A stretch of DNA of 64,000 nt from Niastella soli (GCF_017742245.1 NZ_JAGHKO010000001.1:1579061-1643060), one strand, 5' to 3'; numbered from the stretch's first letter, positions 7,675 through 17,521 are shown. Notes: generated by a model from the sequence alone, not told the origin. Numbers and translations: made by a program.

Positions 7675-8907
7675 ATGAAACCAGTTCGCTCTGCTGCTAT
7701 AAAATTCATTTTCATTACCGTTCTTATTGATGTAATTGGCTGGGGATTGATAATACCGGTGATGCCAACATTGATTGCGGGGTTAAAACATATACAGGTA
7801 AACGAAGCAAGTAAATATGGTAGCTGGCTGGTGGGGGTATATGCATTAATGCAATTTATCTGCGGGCCAATACTGGGAAGCCTGAGTGATAAATACGGTC
7901 GTAGACCAGTCTTGTTATTTTCTTTATTTGGTTTTGGCATAGATTATTTATTCATGGCAATGGCGCCCAATTACGGCTGGCTATTCCTGGGCCGTGTTGT
8001 ATCGGGTATTACAGGCGCAAGTTTTAGTACCGCTTACGCCTATATAGCAGACATTAGTACCAACGAAAACAGGGCAAAGAATTTTGGCATGGTAGGCGCC
8101 GCCTTTGGGTTAGGATTTATAATTGGTCCTGCTATTGGGGGGCCATTGAGTAAGTTGGGTTTACGAGCGCCTTTTTATGCTGCTGCCATCTTGTGTTTGT
8201 TGAACTGGTTATATGGATATTTTATTTTACCAGAGTCGCTCGATAAAGAGCATCGCCGTGCATTTGATTGGAAACGCGCCAATCCCTTTGGCTCATTGAT
8301 GCAGTTAAAGAAATATCCCGCAATTGGCGGGTTAGTGATGGCATTGACAATAGTTTATTTGGCAGCCCATGCCGTACAAAGCAACTGGAGTTATTTTACA
8401 GCATATCGCTTTAAATGGAGTGAATCAACCATCGGTTATTCATTGGCGCTTGTTGGCGTACTGGTTGCGTTGGTACAAACCGTGATAATGCGTAAATTGA
8501 ATCCGGTATTGGGAAACGAGCGCAGTATATATATTGGTTTAGCCTTGTATTCGCTGGGCATGTTCCTGTTTGCATTTGCCAATCAAAGCTGGATGATGTT
8601 TGCCTTTCTGGTGCCTTATTGTTTGGGTGGAATTGCAGGGCCGGCGTTGCAATCTATCATTGCCGGTCATGTGCCGGCCAATGCGCAGGGTGAGTTGCAG
8701 GGAATACTGGGCGGTTTACAAAGTGTTACGTCTTTTTTTGGCCCCTTGATAATGAACAATCTTTTTAATTATTTTACAGAGGATTCGGCGCCATTCCATT
8801 TTCCGGGGTCCTCTTTTTTCCTGGGGGCTGTGTTGATGTTAGTAAGCGCAATTATGGCGTATCGTTTTTTATATAAAGAAAAACATATAATACCGGCATC
8901 ATCATGA
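7675..8907 (+). CDS. TetA-like MFS drug exporter
   Basis: 410 residues with about 12 predicted membrane segments. The DHA1 signatures are visible: LIDVIGWGLIIPVMP in helix 1, motif A GSLSDKYGRRP (68-78) between helices 2 and 3, and motif C-like GAAFGLGFIIGPAIGG near residues 138-153, which marks drug/H+ antiporters. The closest group is the TCR/Tet family, but chromosomal relatives in Bacteroidota seldom have a known substrate, so tetracycline export is not claimed. The stop codon overlaps the start of the YccF gene (ATGA), so the two are translationally coupled. Confidence 0.9.
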   Translation: MKPVRSAAIKFIFITVLIDVIGWGLIIPVMPTLIAGLKHIQVNEASKYGSWLVGVYALMQFICGPILGSLSDKYGRRPVLLFSLFGFGIDYLFMAMAPNYGWLFLGRVVSGITGASFSTAYAYIADISTNENRAKNFGMVGAAFGLGFIIGPAIGGPLSKLGLRAPFYAAAILCLLNWLYGYFILPESLDKEHRRAFDWKRANPFGSLMQLKKYPAIGGLVMALTIVYLAAHAVQSNWSYFTAYRFKWSESTIGYSLALVGVLVALVQTVIMRKLNPVLGNERSIYIGLALYSLGMFLFAFANQSWMMFAFLVPYCLGGIAGPALQSIIAGHVPANAQGELQGILGGLQSVTSFFGPLIMNNLFNYFTEDSAPFHFPGSSFFLGAVLMLVSAIMAYRFLYKEKHIIPASS

Positions 8908-9275
8908 ATATTCTTGGTAACATTATCTGGCTGGTGTTTGGCGGCCTGGCCGCTGCACTGGGGTATATCTTAGGCGGTTTCGCATTATGTATTTCAATAA
9001 TCGGCATACCCTGGGGCTTGCAATGTTTTAAACTGGCCGGCGTGGTGTTATGGCCCTTTGGAAAAAGGATTGTGCCCAAGCAGGGCTCCACCGGTTGCTT
9101 AGCACTTTTGTGTAATATTATCTGGCTTTTATGCGGTGGCTTGTATACGGCATTGGTACACCTGGTTTTTGCCGCAATTTTTTATATCACCATCATTGGA
9201 ATTCCTTTTGGCCGTCAGCATTTGAAGTTAATGGAACTATCCCTGTTGCCATTTAGCAGGGATGTAGTTAGTTAG
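8904..9275 (+). CDS. YccF domain inner-membrane protein
   Basis: 123 residues carrying two copies of the YccF domain: NIIWLVFGGL...IIGIPWG at about 3-36 and NIIWLLCGGL...IIGIPFG at about 70-105. Each ends in the family signature IIGIP(W/F)G. Four membrane helices are likely. The molecular role of the family is unknown. The four-base overlap with the exporter gene suggests a shared membrane function. Confidence 0.92.
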   Translation: MNILGNIIWLVFGGLAAALGYILGGFALCISIIGIPWGLQCFKLAGVVLWPFGKRIVPKQGSTGCLALLCNIIWLLCGGLYTALVHLVFAAIFYITIIGIPFGRQHLKLMELSLLPFSRDVVS

Positions 9276-9523
9276 TTTCCGTGTTAATTCATTTCTAAAT
9301 AACCATTGATCTGTAATCAAACGAGTCCACATTTCGTTTTTCATGTAAGGAATGGGCCGCATTCAGGGTTACGTATTTTTACTATTCAGTCATATATCGT
9401 GCTTAATTAGTGTTTATAACTGTCTGACTTTAAGATGAAACAAAAAAGTCATACGACTAAATAGGGCCGGGCACTGTTTTTGCGCTAAAAATGGCCGCCT
9501 GGAAAACCGGCAAATAAACATAT

Positions 9524-10801
9524 ATGTTTACACACAGAGATTGGGGTATTGCTTTTTCACTTATGGCCATATTAATTGTGGCGGTAATTGTATTAAGCAG
9601 TTTAAACCTTTCTTTACCCGGCGAAAAAGCACCCCAGGCAAAAAAGGATACTACTGTAATTATAGTTCCTCGCCGGTTTGGTTTGGCCCTCGATTCATTT
9701 AATGTAACAGAAAGCATTATTCAAAAAAATGAATACCTGAATTCCATCCTGGAATTGTATAACGTTGACAGTAATACTATCAAGAGCCTGCAATCAAAAT
9801 CCAAGTACGTATATGATGTACGTAAGATGAAAGCTGGTTCGCAGTACACGGTGTTCTCTACAAAAGATACTTTACATAAGGTTTGTTATTTTGTTTACCA
9901 GCCTAACGCCATTGATTACGTTCTGTATGATCTTACCGATTCAGTAAAAGTAGTAACTGGTAAAAGACAGGTTACTGCGCGGTTAGAAACTGCTTCGGGC
10001 ATCATCAATGGGTCGTTGTATGAAACCTTTCAGAAATCAGGCACGGATCCCGCACTGGCTATGAAACTGGCTGACCTGTATGCTTATACAGTAGATTTTT
10101 ATTCCATTCATGATGGCGATTATTTTAAGGTGTTGTATGAGCAGCGCTACATAAAAGATGAACCTGTTGAAACAGGCGCCATTCAATCTGCTGTGTTCTC
10201 CCATAACGGCGAGAAGTTTTATGCTTTCTATTATAGATCCGATTCAACAGATGCCGGTGACTATTATGACGAGAAAGGTAAAAGTTTACGGACATTATTT
10301 TTAAAGGCACCCCTTAAATTCAGCCACATCACCTCAGGGTATTCATTAAGGCGTTTTCATCCGGTACAAAAAAGATGGAAGACGCACCTGGGCACTGATT
10401 ATGCGGCACCGGAAGGCACACCCATCATTGCCACCGGGGATGGCGTTGTAATAGAATCTGAGTACAACAATAACAACGGCAACTTTGTAAAAATAAAACA
10501 CGACGATACTTACACTACCCAGTACTTGCATATGACCAAGCAGGCAGTGCGCGCCGGACAAAGTGTACGCCAGGGGCAGGTTATTGGTTATGTAGGCAGC
10601 ACAGGGCTTGCTACAGGCCCACACGTTTGCTATCGTTTCTGGAAGAGTGGAAAACAGGTGAACCCACTACAACAGACCTTCCCGCCTTCAGTGCCATTAC
10701 CAGATTCAGTAATGACCCGCTTTGGTGAATATGTATTGAAGCAACAGCAACAACTGAATACTGTAAACGTTGGTGCCGTGCAAAGTCTTTCCATGAATTA
10801 A
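9524..10801 (+). CDS. M23 family metallopeptidase, membrane-anchored
   Basis: 425 residues: a signal anchor at about 8-28, a LysM/OapA-like central region, and a LytM domain in the last 160 residues. Zinc/catalytic positions are H288 and D292 (HLGTD), H336 (QYLHM) and H367 (GPHVCYRF). The usual GPHLHYE motif here reads GPHVCY, so the second His, normally a zinc ligand, is Cys369. Cys can bind zinc, so activity is possible. The likely role is cleavage of peptidoglycan cross-links during envelope growth. It stands alone, 248 bases after the YccF gene. Confidence 0.92.
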   Translation: MFTHRDWGIAFSLMAILIVAVIVLSSLNLSLPGEKAPQAKKDTTVIIVPRRFGLALDSFNVTESIIQKNEYLNSILELYNVDSNTIKSLQSKSKYVYDVRKMKAGSQYTVFSTKDTLHKVCYFVYQPNAIDYVLYDLTDSVKVVTGKRQVTARLETASGIINGSLYETFQKSGTDPALAMKLADLYAYTVDFYSIHDGDYFKVLYEQRYIKDEPVETGAIQSAVFSHNGEKFYAFYYRSDSTDAGDYYDEKGKSLRTLFLKAPLKFSHITSGYSLRRFHPVQKRWKTHLGTDYAAPEGTPIIATGDGVVIESEYNNNNGNFVKIKHDDTYTTQYLHMTKQAVRAGQSVRQGQVIGYVGSTGLATGPHVCYRFWKSGKQVNPLQQTFPPSVPLPDSVMTRFGEYVLKQQQQLNTVNVGAVQSLSMN

Positions 10802-10888
10802 TTTATAGAATTGATTAACAGGCTGGTTGATCAATAGTCTGCAAACTGGCATACGCTTTGGAAACTGTGTGGGCAAACACCTTCAAAC

Positions 10889-11470
10889 ATGAATAAGTAT
10901 TTTTTTCCACTGGTTTTGTTTTGCCTTCTTGCGTACAGTTCTCAAGCTCAAAAAATGACACCCGGTATAAAAGGCGGTCTTAATATTACAGATGTTACCG
11001 GATTCAATGGTGACAATAGATTGAGTGGCCATGTGGGCCTTTTTTTAAATAGCCGCATAAACGCCAGGTGGAGCTTTCAACCTGAAATATTGTATTCGGG
11101 GCAGGGACAGCAATTTCCTGTGAGCCTAAGAGACGATGCGACCCTCGCGCTTAGTTATATCCAGGTCCCACTCATGTTCCAGTTTTATCCTGTAAGGCAG
11201 TTTTATGTGGAGTTTGGCCCGCAAATAGGATTCTTATTATCTGCAAATAGTAAGAACAATGATGATAAAGCTGAAATTGATGAATGGTTTAAAAAAGTAG
11301 ATGGGGCTATTTGCTTTGGTGCAGGTATTCAGGCTACGTCCATGTTGGGTTTCTATGCCCGGTACAATGCCGGTATTGCTGATATTTCGAAAAACAACAA
11401 CGCGCTTTTAGGTAACCGCGACCATTACAACCGTGTAGGTGAGTTAGGCATTGCTATTAAGCTGAAGTAA
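10889..11470 (+). CDS. PorT-like outer-membrane beta-barrel protein
   Basis: 193 residues with a signal peptide (about 1-20, ending SSQAQ), then GIKGGLNITDVTG, WSFQPEILYSGQG and QVPLMFQFYP: alternating strands with aromatic girdles, as in the PF13568 outer-membrane beta-barrel family. The C-terminus ends in a strand (ELGIAIKLK). Probably an eight-stranded barrel. Its partner and cargo are unknown. Monocistronic, closed by the terminator at 11481-11524. Confidence 0.88.
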   Translation: MNKYFFPLVLFCLLAYSSQAQKMTPGIKGGLNITDVTGFNGDNRLSGHVGLFLNSRINARWSFQPEILYSGQGQQFPVSLRDDATLALSYIQVPLMFQFYPVRQFYVEFGPQIGFLLSANSKNNDDKAEIDEWFKKVDGAICFGAGIQATSMLGFYARYNAGIADISKNNNALLGNRDHYNRVGELGIAIKLK

Positions 11471-11480
11471 ATTTATAAAG

Positions 11481-11524
11481 AAAGGGAGCTTTATGAAGTA
11501 ATCATTCATAAGGCTCCCTTTTTT
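11481..11524. terminator. Bidirectional terminator between converging genes
   Basis: AAAGGGAGC plus TTTATGAA pairs with TTCATAA plus GGCTCCCTTT, with T-runs on both strands. It serves the barrel gene (+) and the S9 peptidase gene (-). Confidence 0.9.
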
Positions 11525-11531
11525 AATTTCC

Positions 11532-13679
11532 TTAATTGATCCAGCGTTCAAAAAACTCCCAGGTGCGTAACATTTGATCAATACGTTGCCGGTTATCGCC
11601 GCTGCGGGTTATTTCATGTGTAGCATTAGGATGCCGTATATATTCAACCGGGCGGCCCAATACCTTTAGACTTCGGTACATCATTTCGCTTTCAACAAAA
11701 CCGGTGCGGCGATCATTATCACCATGAAAAATAATATAAGGGGTAGTAATGTTCTGTATATAAGTAATAGGTGATTCCCGTTGCAGATTTGCTTTGGCAG
11801 TTGTTTCCCAGGGATAACCACCGAAATAGAGGGGTACCAGCCGCCAGGCATTTCCTTCGCCAAAGAACGTACCCAGATCGTATACGCCCCGTTGCGAACA
11901 GGCCGCTTTAAATCGATGATCGTGGGCAATGATCCATGCCACCAGATAGCCTGCATATGACCCGCCGGTAACTACCAGTTTGGACGTGTCGGCCCAGCCT
12001 TCACTAATGGTTTTATCTAAAGCAGTCAACACATCGCTGGATGGTCCTTTGCCCCAGTCGTTGATATTAGCCCGAAGAAAGTTTTCACCATAGCCACCAC
12101 TGCCCCGTGGGTTGCAGTATACAACGCCATAGCCTTTGCTGCAAAAGAACTGGTATTCGTGCCACATGGTATTTTCTCCCGGTCCCCACATAGCAGTGGG
12201 GCCGCCGTGTATTTCCAGCAATAAGGGGTATTTTTTCCCCGGTTCATAATTGGCCGGTTTCATTACCCAATATTCTATGGTCATTCCCTTATTATTGGTA
12301 AAGGTTTTCTTTTCGGGGAGGGAAAGCTGTTTGCCCTGTAACCAGGCTGCATTAAAATTACTGATGCGTTGTGATTGTTTCCCATTGGCATCTGCCAGGT
12401 ACAATTCAAAGGGATTGGTTACTTCGGTTTTTACAAATACCAGCTTATTATTGATCAGATCAAAACTGCTGATGCCGCTATTATAATCGGTTAGCTGCTC
12501 AACTTTTTTGGTGTTAATATTTAACTGGTACAATGGAAAGCCACCATTGCTGGGCGAAGTGAAGTACAGGTATTTTTCATCGTCGCTCCATAGCAGGTCT
12601 TCCTTTGTTCGATCAAAGGGAAGCAGGACCATATCTTTTGCGGTACCATTTATGGGCATTATGGCAAGCTGCGGAATTTTAACCTGGTTTATGCCTGAAA
12701 ACTGAAAGGCAAGCCATTTACCGGAAGGGGAGAGGGTGGGCGTGGTAAATTGTTTTCCTTCTTCGCCCAGAATTTTATGAAGCTGACTTCCGTCAGCATT
12801 TGCTAAAAAGATCTCATTCTCCTGTGACCGGTTGGGGTGTTGAATGGAATCGACATCGCCTGCCAGAATAAGCTGTTTTCCGTCTGGGGTGAAATCAACC
12901 CTGGAAAACGAAAAAAAGCCATGTGTTACCGCAGTGGCAACGTCGTCTGGGGATGTACCGGTAACAAAATAATGATTGAACCCCATATCGCCGTTTATGT
13001 TGCGTTCGTCCTGGAAATTGAGTTTATTCATCACCCGGGCTTTTTTATCGGTAACATTGTTATCGAGGTAGGCCCTTACTTCTTCCAGGGTGCCATCGGG
13101 ATCGGCTTTGGCGTGGGAAGCCTTTAATTGTTCATTATGAGTGAAGCCTGGTTTTTCCAACGACCAGGCAGGAATTGCATTATCGGCGTTCAGAACTGAG
13201 TCTTTCAACAGATCTGTAAGTGGAATATTAGCCGTAAAAAGGATTTGTTTGCCGTCAGGGCGCCATTTAGGAGTAGTGGCGCCGTATTTAAACTTCGTTA
13301 ACTGAATGGCTTCGCCACCATTGAATGAAAGCAAAAAGATCTGAGGTTTACTGTCCACTGTTCTAACAAAGGCCAGCTGTTTGCCATCGGGGCTCCAGGC
13401 GGGTTGACTGGCGTTTTCTTTAGCCGTTAACTGCCGGGGTGTGTCGAGCCCATCGGTATTCACTATCCAGATCTGGTTTACATACTTATACTCCAGCTTG
13501 GTGGTGCCATCATTTTCAATAGCGGTTACAACAAAAGCCGCCTTACTACCATCGGGTGAAAGGGTTACATCGCTGATGGATTGTATTTTGAGCATATCTG
13601 TAACAGCAACGTTTTGTTTGTTTTGAGCCAGCATTTTTACGGAAATGAGCAGGCAGACGCACATCATAAGTCTTTGCAT
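11532..13679 (-). CDS. Secreted S9 family (dipeptidyl/acylaminoacyl) serine peptidase
   Basis: The ATG at 13679 opens on a signal peptide (MQRLMMCVCLLISVKMLAQ), so it is preferred to the upstream start at 13709. 715 residues: a beta-propeller with repeated SPDG blades (about 45-400) and a C-terminal alpha/beta hydrolase. The catalytic triad is visible as Ser574 (GGSYAG), Asp656 (HGDND) and His688 (NATHE). The family cleaves peptides, often dipeptides or acyl-amino acids, in the periplasm. It is divergent from korB across a 134-base spacer. The exact subfamily (S9C-like) is an inference. Confidence 0.93.
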   Translation of the reverse strand: MQRLMMCVCLLISVKMLAQNKQNVAVTDMLKIQSISDVTLSPDGSKAAFVVTAIENDGTTKLEYKYVNQIWIVNTDGLDTPRQLTAKENASQPAWSPDGKQLAFVRTVDSKPQIFLLSFNGGEAIQLTKFKYGATTPKWRPDGKQILFTANIPLTDLLKDSVLNADNAIPAWSLEKPGFTHNEQLKASHAKADPDGTLEEVRAYLDNNVTDKKARVMNKLNFQDERNINGDMGFNHYFVTGTSPDDVATAVTHGFFSFSRVDFTPDGKQLILAGDVDSIQHPNRSQENEIFLANADGSQLHKILGEEGKQFTTPTLSPSGKWLAFQFSGINQVKIPQLAIMPINGTAKDMVLLPFDRTKEDLLWSDDEKYLYFTSPSNGGFPLYQLNINTKKVEQLTDYNSGISSFDLINNKLVFVKTEVTNPFELYLADANGKQSQRISNFNAAWLQGKQLSLPEKKTFTNNKGMTIEYWVMKPANYEPGKKYPLLLEIHGGPTAMWGPGENTMWHEYQFFCSKGYGVVYCNPRGSGGYGENFLRANINDWGKGPSSDVLTALDKTISEGWADTSKLVVTGGSYAGYLVAWIIAHDHRFKAACSQRGVYDLGTFFGEGNAWRLVPLYFGGYPWETTAKANLQRESPITYIQNITTPYIIFHGDNDRRTGFVESEMMYRSLKVLGRPVEYIRHPNATHEITRSGDNRQRIDQMLRTWEFFERWIN

Positions 13680-13765
13680 GATAAGGAGTTTGAGGGCTGA
13701 AAGTAGCAATTCATGAATATTTGGCGCTACCGTTTATATATTAACAATATGAGCAATGAATTAAG

Positions 13766-13797
13766 CTTGTTCATTGTCGCATATTGCGATAATTTTG
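13766..13797 (+). promoter_or_regulatory. Promoter of the oxidoreductase beta subunit
   Basis: CTTG at 13766-13769, a 20-base spacer and TAATTTTG at 13790-13797 match the Bacteroidota pattern. Transcription would start close to 13804, leaving a leader of about 10 nt. Confidence 0.6.
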
Positions 13798-13813
13798 TCG
13801 TAATTATATATCT

Positions 13814-14839
13814 ATGAGTGAAACTACAACGCCTGCTCTGACACCAAAAGACTTTGCCACCGATCAGGAGGTACGTTGGTGTCCTGGATGTGGAGACTAC
13901 TCCATTTTGGCACAAGTGCAGAAGATCATGCCGGGTTTAGGAGTTCCAAAAGAGAACATTGTGATCATTTCCGGCATCGGCTGCAGCAGCCGGTTCCCTT
14001 ATTATATGAATACCTATGGTATGCACTCGATCCATGGCCGGGCTACCGCCATTGCCAGTGGATTGAAAGCTGCCCGGCCCGAATTAAGTGTTTGGATCGT
14101 TACCGGTGATGGAGATGGATTGAGTATTGGTGGTAACCACACCATTCACTTGCTGCGCCGAAATTTCGATGTAAATGTGATGCTTTTCAATAACCAGATC
14201 TATGGGTTAACAAAAGGACAGTATTCACCTACATCAGAAAAAAATAAGGTAACCAAGTCAACCCCATACGGCAGTATCGATCATCCGTTCAACCCGCTGG
14301 CTTTAGCAATGGGTGCCGATGCGACATTTATTGCCCGTTCAATGGACCGTGACCCCAAGCACTTACAGGAGTTACTGGTAAGAAGTCATAAACATAAAGG
14401 AGCTTCTTTCCTCGAGATCTATCAAAACTGTAACATCTTCAATGATGGCGCTTTTGAAATGTTTACCGAGAAATCGACCAAGCTCGATAATACCCTGTTC
14501 CTGGAGCAAGGCAAGCCGCTTATTTTTGGCGCTCAATGCAATAAAGGGATAAAGCTCGATGGTTTTAAACCCATAATAGTCGACCTGAATGAGGGTGCGT
14601 CTGCCGATGATCTGTGGGTACATGACGAAGGCGATTTCTATAAAGCACAAATACTGGTAAGGATGTTCGATGACCCTCGTATTGAAGGTCATTTACCTCG
14701 TCCGTTCGGCGTATTTTATGAAACAGACCGCCCCTGTTACGAAGATGTAATGCAAATGCAGCTCGAAGAAGTAATGGCAAAAGGTCCGGCCAACCTCGAT
14801 AAATTGTTACGGGGTAAAGAAACCTGGTCTATTGCTTAA
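13814..14839 (+). CDS. korB: 2-oxoacid:ferredoxin oxidoreductase, beta subunit
   Basis: 341 residues. The thiamine-diphosphate subunit of the enzyme that oxidatively decarboxylates 2-oxoacids, probably 2-oxoglutarate, to the acyl-CoA. Signatures: WCPGCGDY (22-29), GIGCSSRFP (54-62), HGRA, and the TPP/Mg motif GDGDGLSIGGNH (98-109). The gamma-alpha partner subunit, normally directly upstream, is not here: the upstream neighbour is an oppositely oriented peptidase gene and korB has its own promoter and terminator. The partner must be encoded elsewhere, or this is a relocated gene. The symbol reflects family similarity, not proven substrate. Confidence 0.9.
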   Translation: MSETTTPALTPKDFATDQEVRWCPGCGDYSILAQVQKIMPGLGVPKENIVIISGIGCSSRFPYYMNTYGMHSIHGRATAIASGLKAARPELSVWIVTGDGDGLSIGGNHTIHLLRRNFDVNVMLFNNQIYGLTKGQYSPTSEKNKVTKSTPYGSIDHPFNPLALAMGADATFIARSMDRDPKHLQELLVRSHKHKGASFLEIYQNCNIFNDGAFEMFTEKSTKLDNTLFLEQGKPLIFGAQCNKGIKLDGFKPIIVDLNEGASADDLWVHDEGDFYKAQILVRMFDDPRIEGHLPRPFGVFYETDRPCYEDVMQMQLEEVMAKGPANLDKLLRGKETWSIA

Positions 14840-14884
14840 TCCATAACGTACAACGATCATTTCTCCCAGATACATTAACTTTTT

Positions 14885-14919
14885 ATAAGCCCGTTTTAAA
14901 CCAAGCGGGCTTATTTTTT
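14885..14919 (+). terminator. Terminator of korB
   Basis: ATAAGCCCG (14885-14893) pairs with CGGGCTTAT (14906-14914), followed by T-rich sequence. Confidence 0.85.
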
Positions 14920-14935
14920 CCTATCCTTCCTTTCT

Positions 14936-15994
14936 ATGGAAAATCCAGTACTATTGCCTTTACAGAAGAACGATACCAATATTGAATCAATTCAGATAAT
15001 GCGGGGTATTGCTGCCATACTGGTGGTATTGTTGCATATTTCTATCAAAGGCGAGCAGTATGGAAACAATGCGCTTCACGGATTTACTATTGGCGGGGCA
15101 GGGGTAGACCTCTTCTTTATCATTTCCGGTTACATCATGTGTGTATCCACTATTAACCGCGATCTGAATTTTAGCCAGTTCATGCTACACCGCATAAGAA
15201 GAATAATTCCTCTTTACTGGCTTAGCACCACAATTGGATTGATAATATTTTTGGTTAAACCTGAAATTGTAAATACTTCAGGTGGTGAAACGGGAATCTG
15301 GGCTTCTTACACACTAATACCTACGGGGCAAAGGTACCTTAACTCCAATGGATGGACGCTCAGCTTTGAGTTCCTGTTTTATATCCTGTTTGGCATGCTT
15401 ATCCATAAAGGCACCTACAGGGCCATGCAATTATCTTCGGTCGTATTACTGGCAATGGTAGGGGTGGTGTTATTATTTTCTGGTAACAGCGATATTTTTG
15501 GTTTTACTACCAGTAACCTGTATCTGGAGTTTATTTATGGTATGGGATGCTTTTATCTGTTCAATAAGAAGATCATCAAACCCAATACAACATTGGGCAT
15601 GTGTTTATGTTCGTTAGGCGTGTTGTTGCTGGCTGCCGAAGCAATTGGAAAAGTGCCCAATCAGGAAGATGGCCGCGGTTGGTTATGGGGCATACCCATG
15701 CTGATGGTATTTACCGGGTTTTTGTGTTTGGAAGGATTTATAAAGGGAAGCGCTTCCCGGTTAAAGAAATTGTTGCTCCAGGCGGGCAATTCTTCCTATT
15801 CATTATACCTGTTTCATCCTTTTAGCCTGAGTGCAACGGCTCTTAGCTTAAAGTGGTTGCATTTGACTTCGAATCCCTATTTGTTTGCTCTCATATTATT
15901 TGTGGTTACGGCAATCTCGGGCTACATTATTTACGTATATATAGAAAGGCCATTGGTAACAGTTAGTAAGAAATTCCTCGCAAAGAAATCCTAA
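14936..15994 (+). CDS. Acyltransferase 3 family membrane protein (OafA/YrhL-like)
   Basis: 352 residues with about ten membrane helices. The N-terminal pattern is diagnostic: IQIMRGIAAILVVLLHISI (about 20-38) with the conserved Arg and His, then GVDLFFIISGYIM. A later RRIIPLYW also fits. Members transfer acyl groups (acetyl, succinyl) to sugars of exopolysaccharide, LPS or peptidoglycan at the membrane. No polysaccharide genes adjoin it, so the acceptor is unknown. Confidence 0.92.
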   Translation: MENPVLLPLQKNDTNIESIQIMRGIAAILVVLLHISIKGEQYGNNALHGFTIGGAGVDLFFIISGYIMCVSTINRDLNFSQFMLHRIRRIIPLYWLSTTIGLIIFLVKPEIVNTSGGETGIWASYTLIPTGQRYLNSNGWTLSFEFLFYILFGMLIHKGTYRAMQLSSVVLLAMVGVVLLFSGNSDIFGFTTSNLYLEFIYGMGCFYLFNKKIIKPNTTLGMCLCSLGVLLLAAEAIGKVPNQEDGRGWLWGIPMLMVFTGFLCLEGFIKGSASRLKKLLLQAGNSSYSLYLFHPFSLSATALSLKWLHLTSNPYLFALILFVVTAISGYIIYVYIERPLVTVSKKFLAKKS

Positions 15995-16630
15995 TAGACT
16001 ATTATAAAAAAAGGAGCCAGCGATGGATATCGCCGGCCTGTGCTTACCTCTGAAACCACAAAAAGAAAGAAGTTAAGCAATATGTTGTGATACAATAATT
16101 TTATTGAAGGTGGGGTTCAATGGATGATGGACAGAATGGGCATATAAAAAAAGAAGGTGATGCATCGGTACATGCGGGCATAAATGCTGTTTGCATGTCA
16201 GGGATTAACCCCCTTCTACGGTTAGTAAATTAAAAGCTTGCTGCCAATACAGGAGTAAGAGCAGTTAGTTTCAGTTACTGGTACAATCTTTTTTTTGCAA
16301 TTTCAGGAACACAAATGATCTGCAGCACGTATACAGGTAAACAGAGATAATAATTAAAAAGGGTGGCGGACAATTTATGGTACGAACAAGTGAATATCCG
16401 TACTTATAAAATAGTTTTAAAAATTAAATGGAAATTGGAGGGTTAAAATCGGGAGATTGGATTAGTTCGTTGAGTGGTTTGCCGGTGAGAATATTAATTC
16501 AGCACATAGCCCGGTAAAAATAAAGACTGTTTTCTATAAAATCAATATTTTTCTTAAAATTTTTTAATGTCTGCTCGGCCAGCTTACTTTCTTAAGTTGG
16601 ATCAAATTGGATTTAAAAAAACGAGCAATT
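15995..16630. other. Gene-free AT-rich stretch
   Basis: About 640 bases with stops in all frames at short intervals. A small imperfect palindrome lies at 16019-16036 (AGCGATGGATATCGCC). No promoter, RNA gene or repeat could be supported. The space separates two genes facing each other, so it should contain both 3' ends. Confidence 0.4.
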
Positions 16631-17521
16631 TTAGTATCTCACATCTGAAGCTTCCAATTCCTTTTCAGCGGCCTTTAACAGGCTTGTTTTTTTATAAGAA
16701 TACCACCATTTGGGGGCGGTTTTTTTCATCAATGTATCAATATTGCGCATACCGATCAAGTTCCAGGCGCCTCTGAGTTTGCCACTGATAGAAGATTGTA
16801 AAGCTCTCAAACTCATTGCAAAACCGCTGTCTAGGTATTCCATATGATGCCAGTAACCGGCGGGCATGAACAGGGTATCGCCATGATTCAGGATCACCTC
16901 ATACCCCCTGGCCAGCTTCAATGCGGGAAACTGGGTATAATCAGGATTGCCATTTTCATAATAGTTCGAAAAATCGGCCAGGCTCAATACCTCAAAAGGT
17001 TTGCGGTATAACTTATGTTGCTCCTCGAAGGGGAATAACAGCACACGTTTACGGCCTGAGAACTGGGTATGCAGGATGTGCGACATGTCAATGTCGAAGT
17101 GCATATGGGTAATGCTGGTGGCCCCGCCAACAAATAGCATGGGGTATTTTTTAACAAATCCCTTCATTAAATCTTCCGGCCAGGTAAAATCTTCCGTTAA
17201 CTGGGGCGCATGATCAAAAATATTGAAGAGAAAAATACGCCAGGCGGCGGGTCCCTTACTCACCATATCCACATACTCGCCAAAAGTTTTGTAATCGTCT
17301 GCTGTGTTAATGGGGGTGAAAGCGTCGCTCTTAATGTTGTTGTACAGTCCAACTCTTTTACTACCTACTATTTCTTTAAAATAAGCCCAGTTCCATTTCG
17401 TTAAGGCGGGCCAGTCTTTGGCCAGTTTGGTAATAACAACTGGTTTCAATGGCAGATAGTAACGCTGCTGAAAGTCGTCGGCGCTGATGGTATCAACGCG
17501 GTCAACAGGTTGTAATTGCAT
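16631..17521 (-). CDS. Cupin-like (JmjC/FIH-type) Fe(II)/2-oxoglutarate oxygenase
   Basis: 296 residues. The double-stranded beta-helix metal triad is clear: H141 and D143 in THMHFDID, and a distal His in GYWHHM (225-226). The N-terminal PVVITKLAKDWPALTKWN matches the cupin_8 group that contains the asparaginyl/histidyl hydroxylases. The family hydroxylates protein, tRNA or small-molecule substrates with 2-oxoglutarate; the substrate here is not known. It has no operon partner. Confidence 0.88.
   Translation of the reverse strand: MQLQPVDRVDTISADDFQQRYYLPLKPVVITKLAKDWPALTKWNWAYFKEIVGSKRVGLYNNIKSDAFTPINTADDYKTFGEYVDMVSKGPAAWRIFLFNIFDHAPQLTEDFTWPEDLMKGFVKKYPMLFVGGATSITHMHFDIDMSHILHTQFSGRKRVLLFPFEEQHKLYRKPFEVLSLADFSNYYENGNPDYTQFPALKLARGYEVILNHGDTLFMPAGYWHHMEYLDSGFAMSLRALQSSISGKLRGAWNLIGMRNIDTLMKKTAPKWWYSYKKTSLLKAAEKELEASDVRY

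Noticed and set aside
7675-8907. Acquired tetracycline resistance gene
   Set aside because: No mobile element, resistance regulator or compositional break nearby; a chromosomal TetA-like exporter of unknown substrate is more likely.
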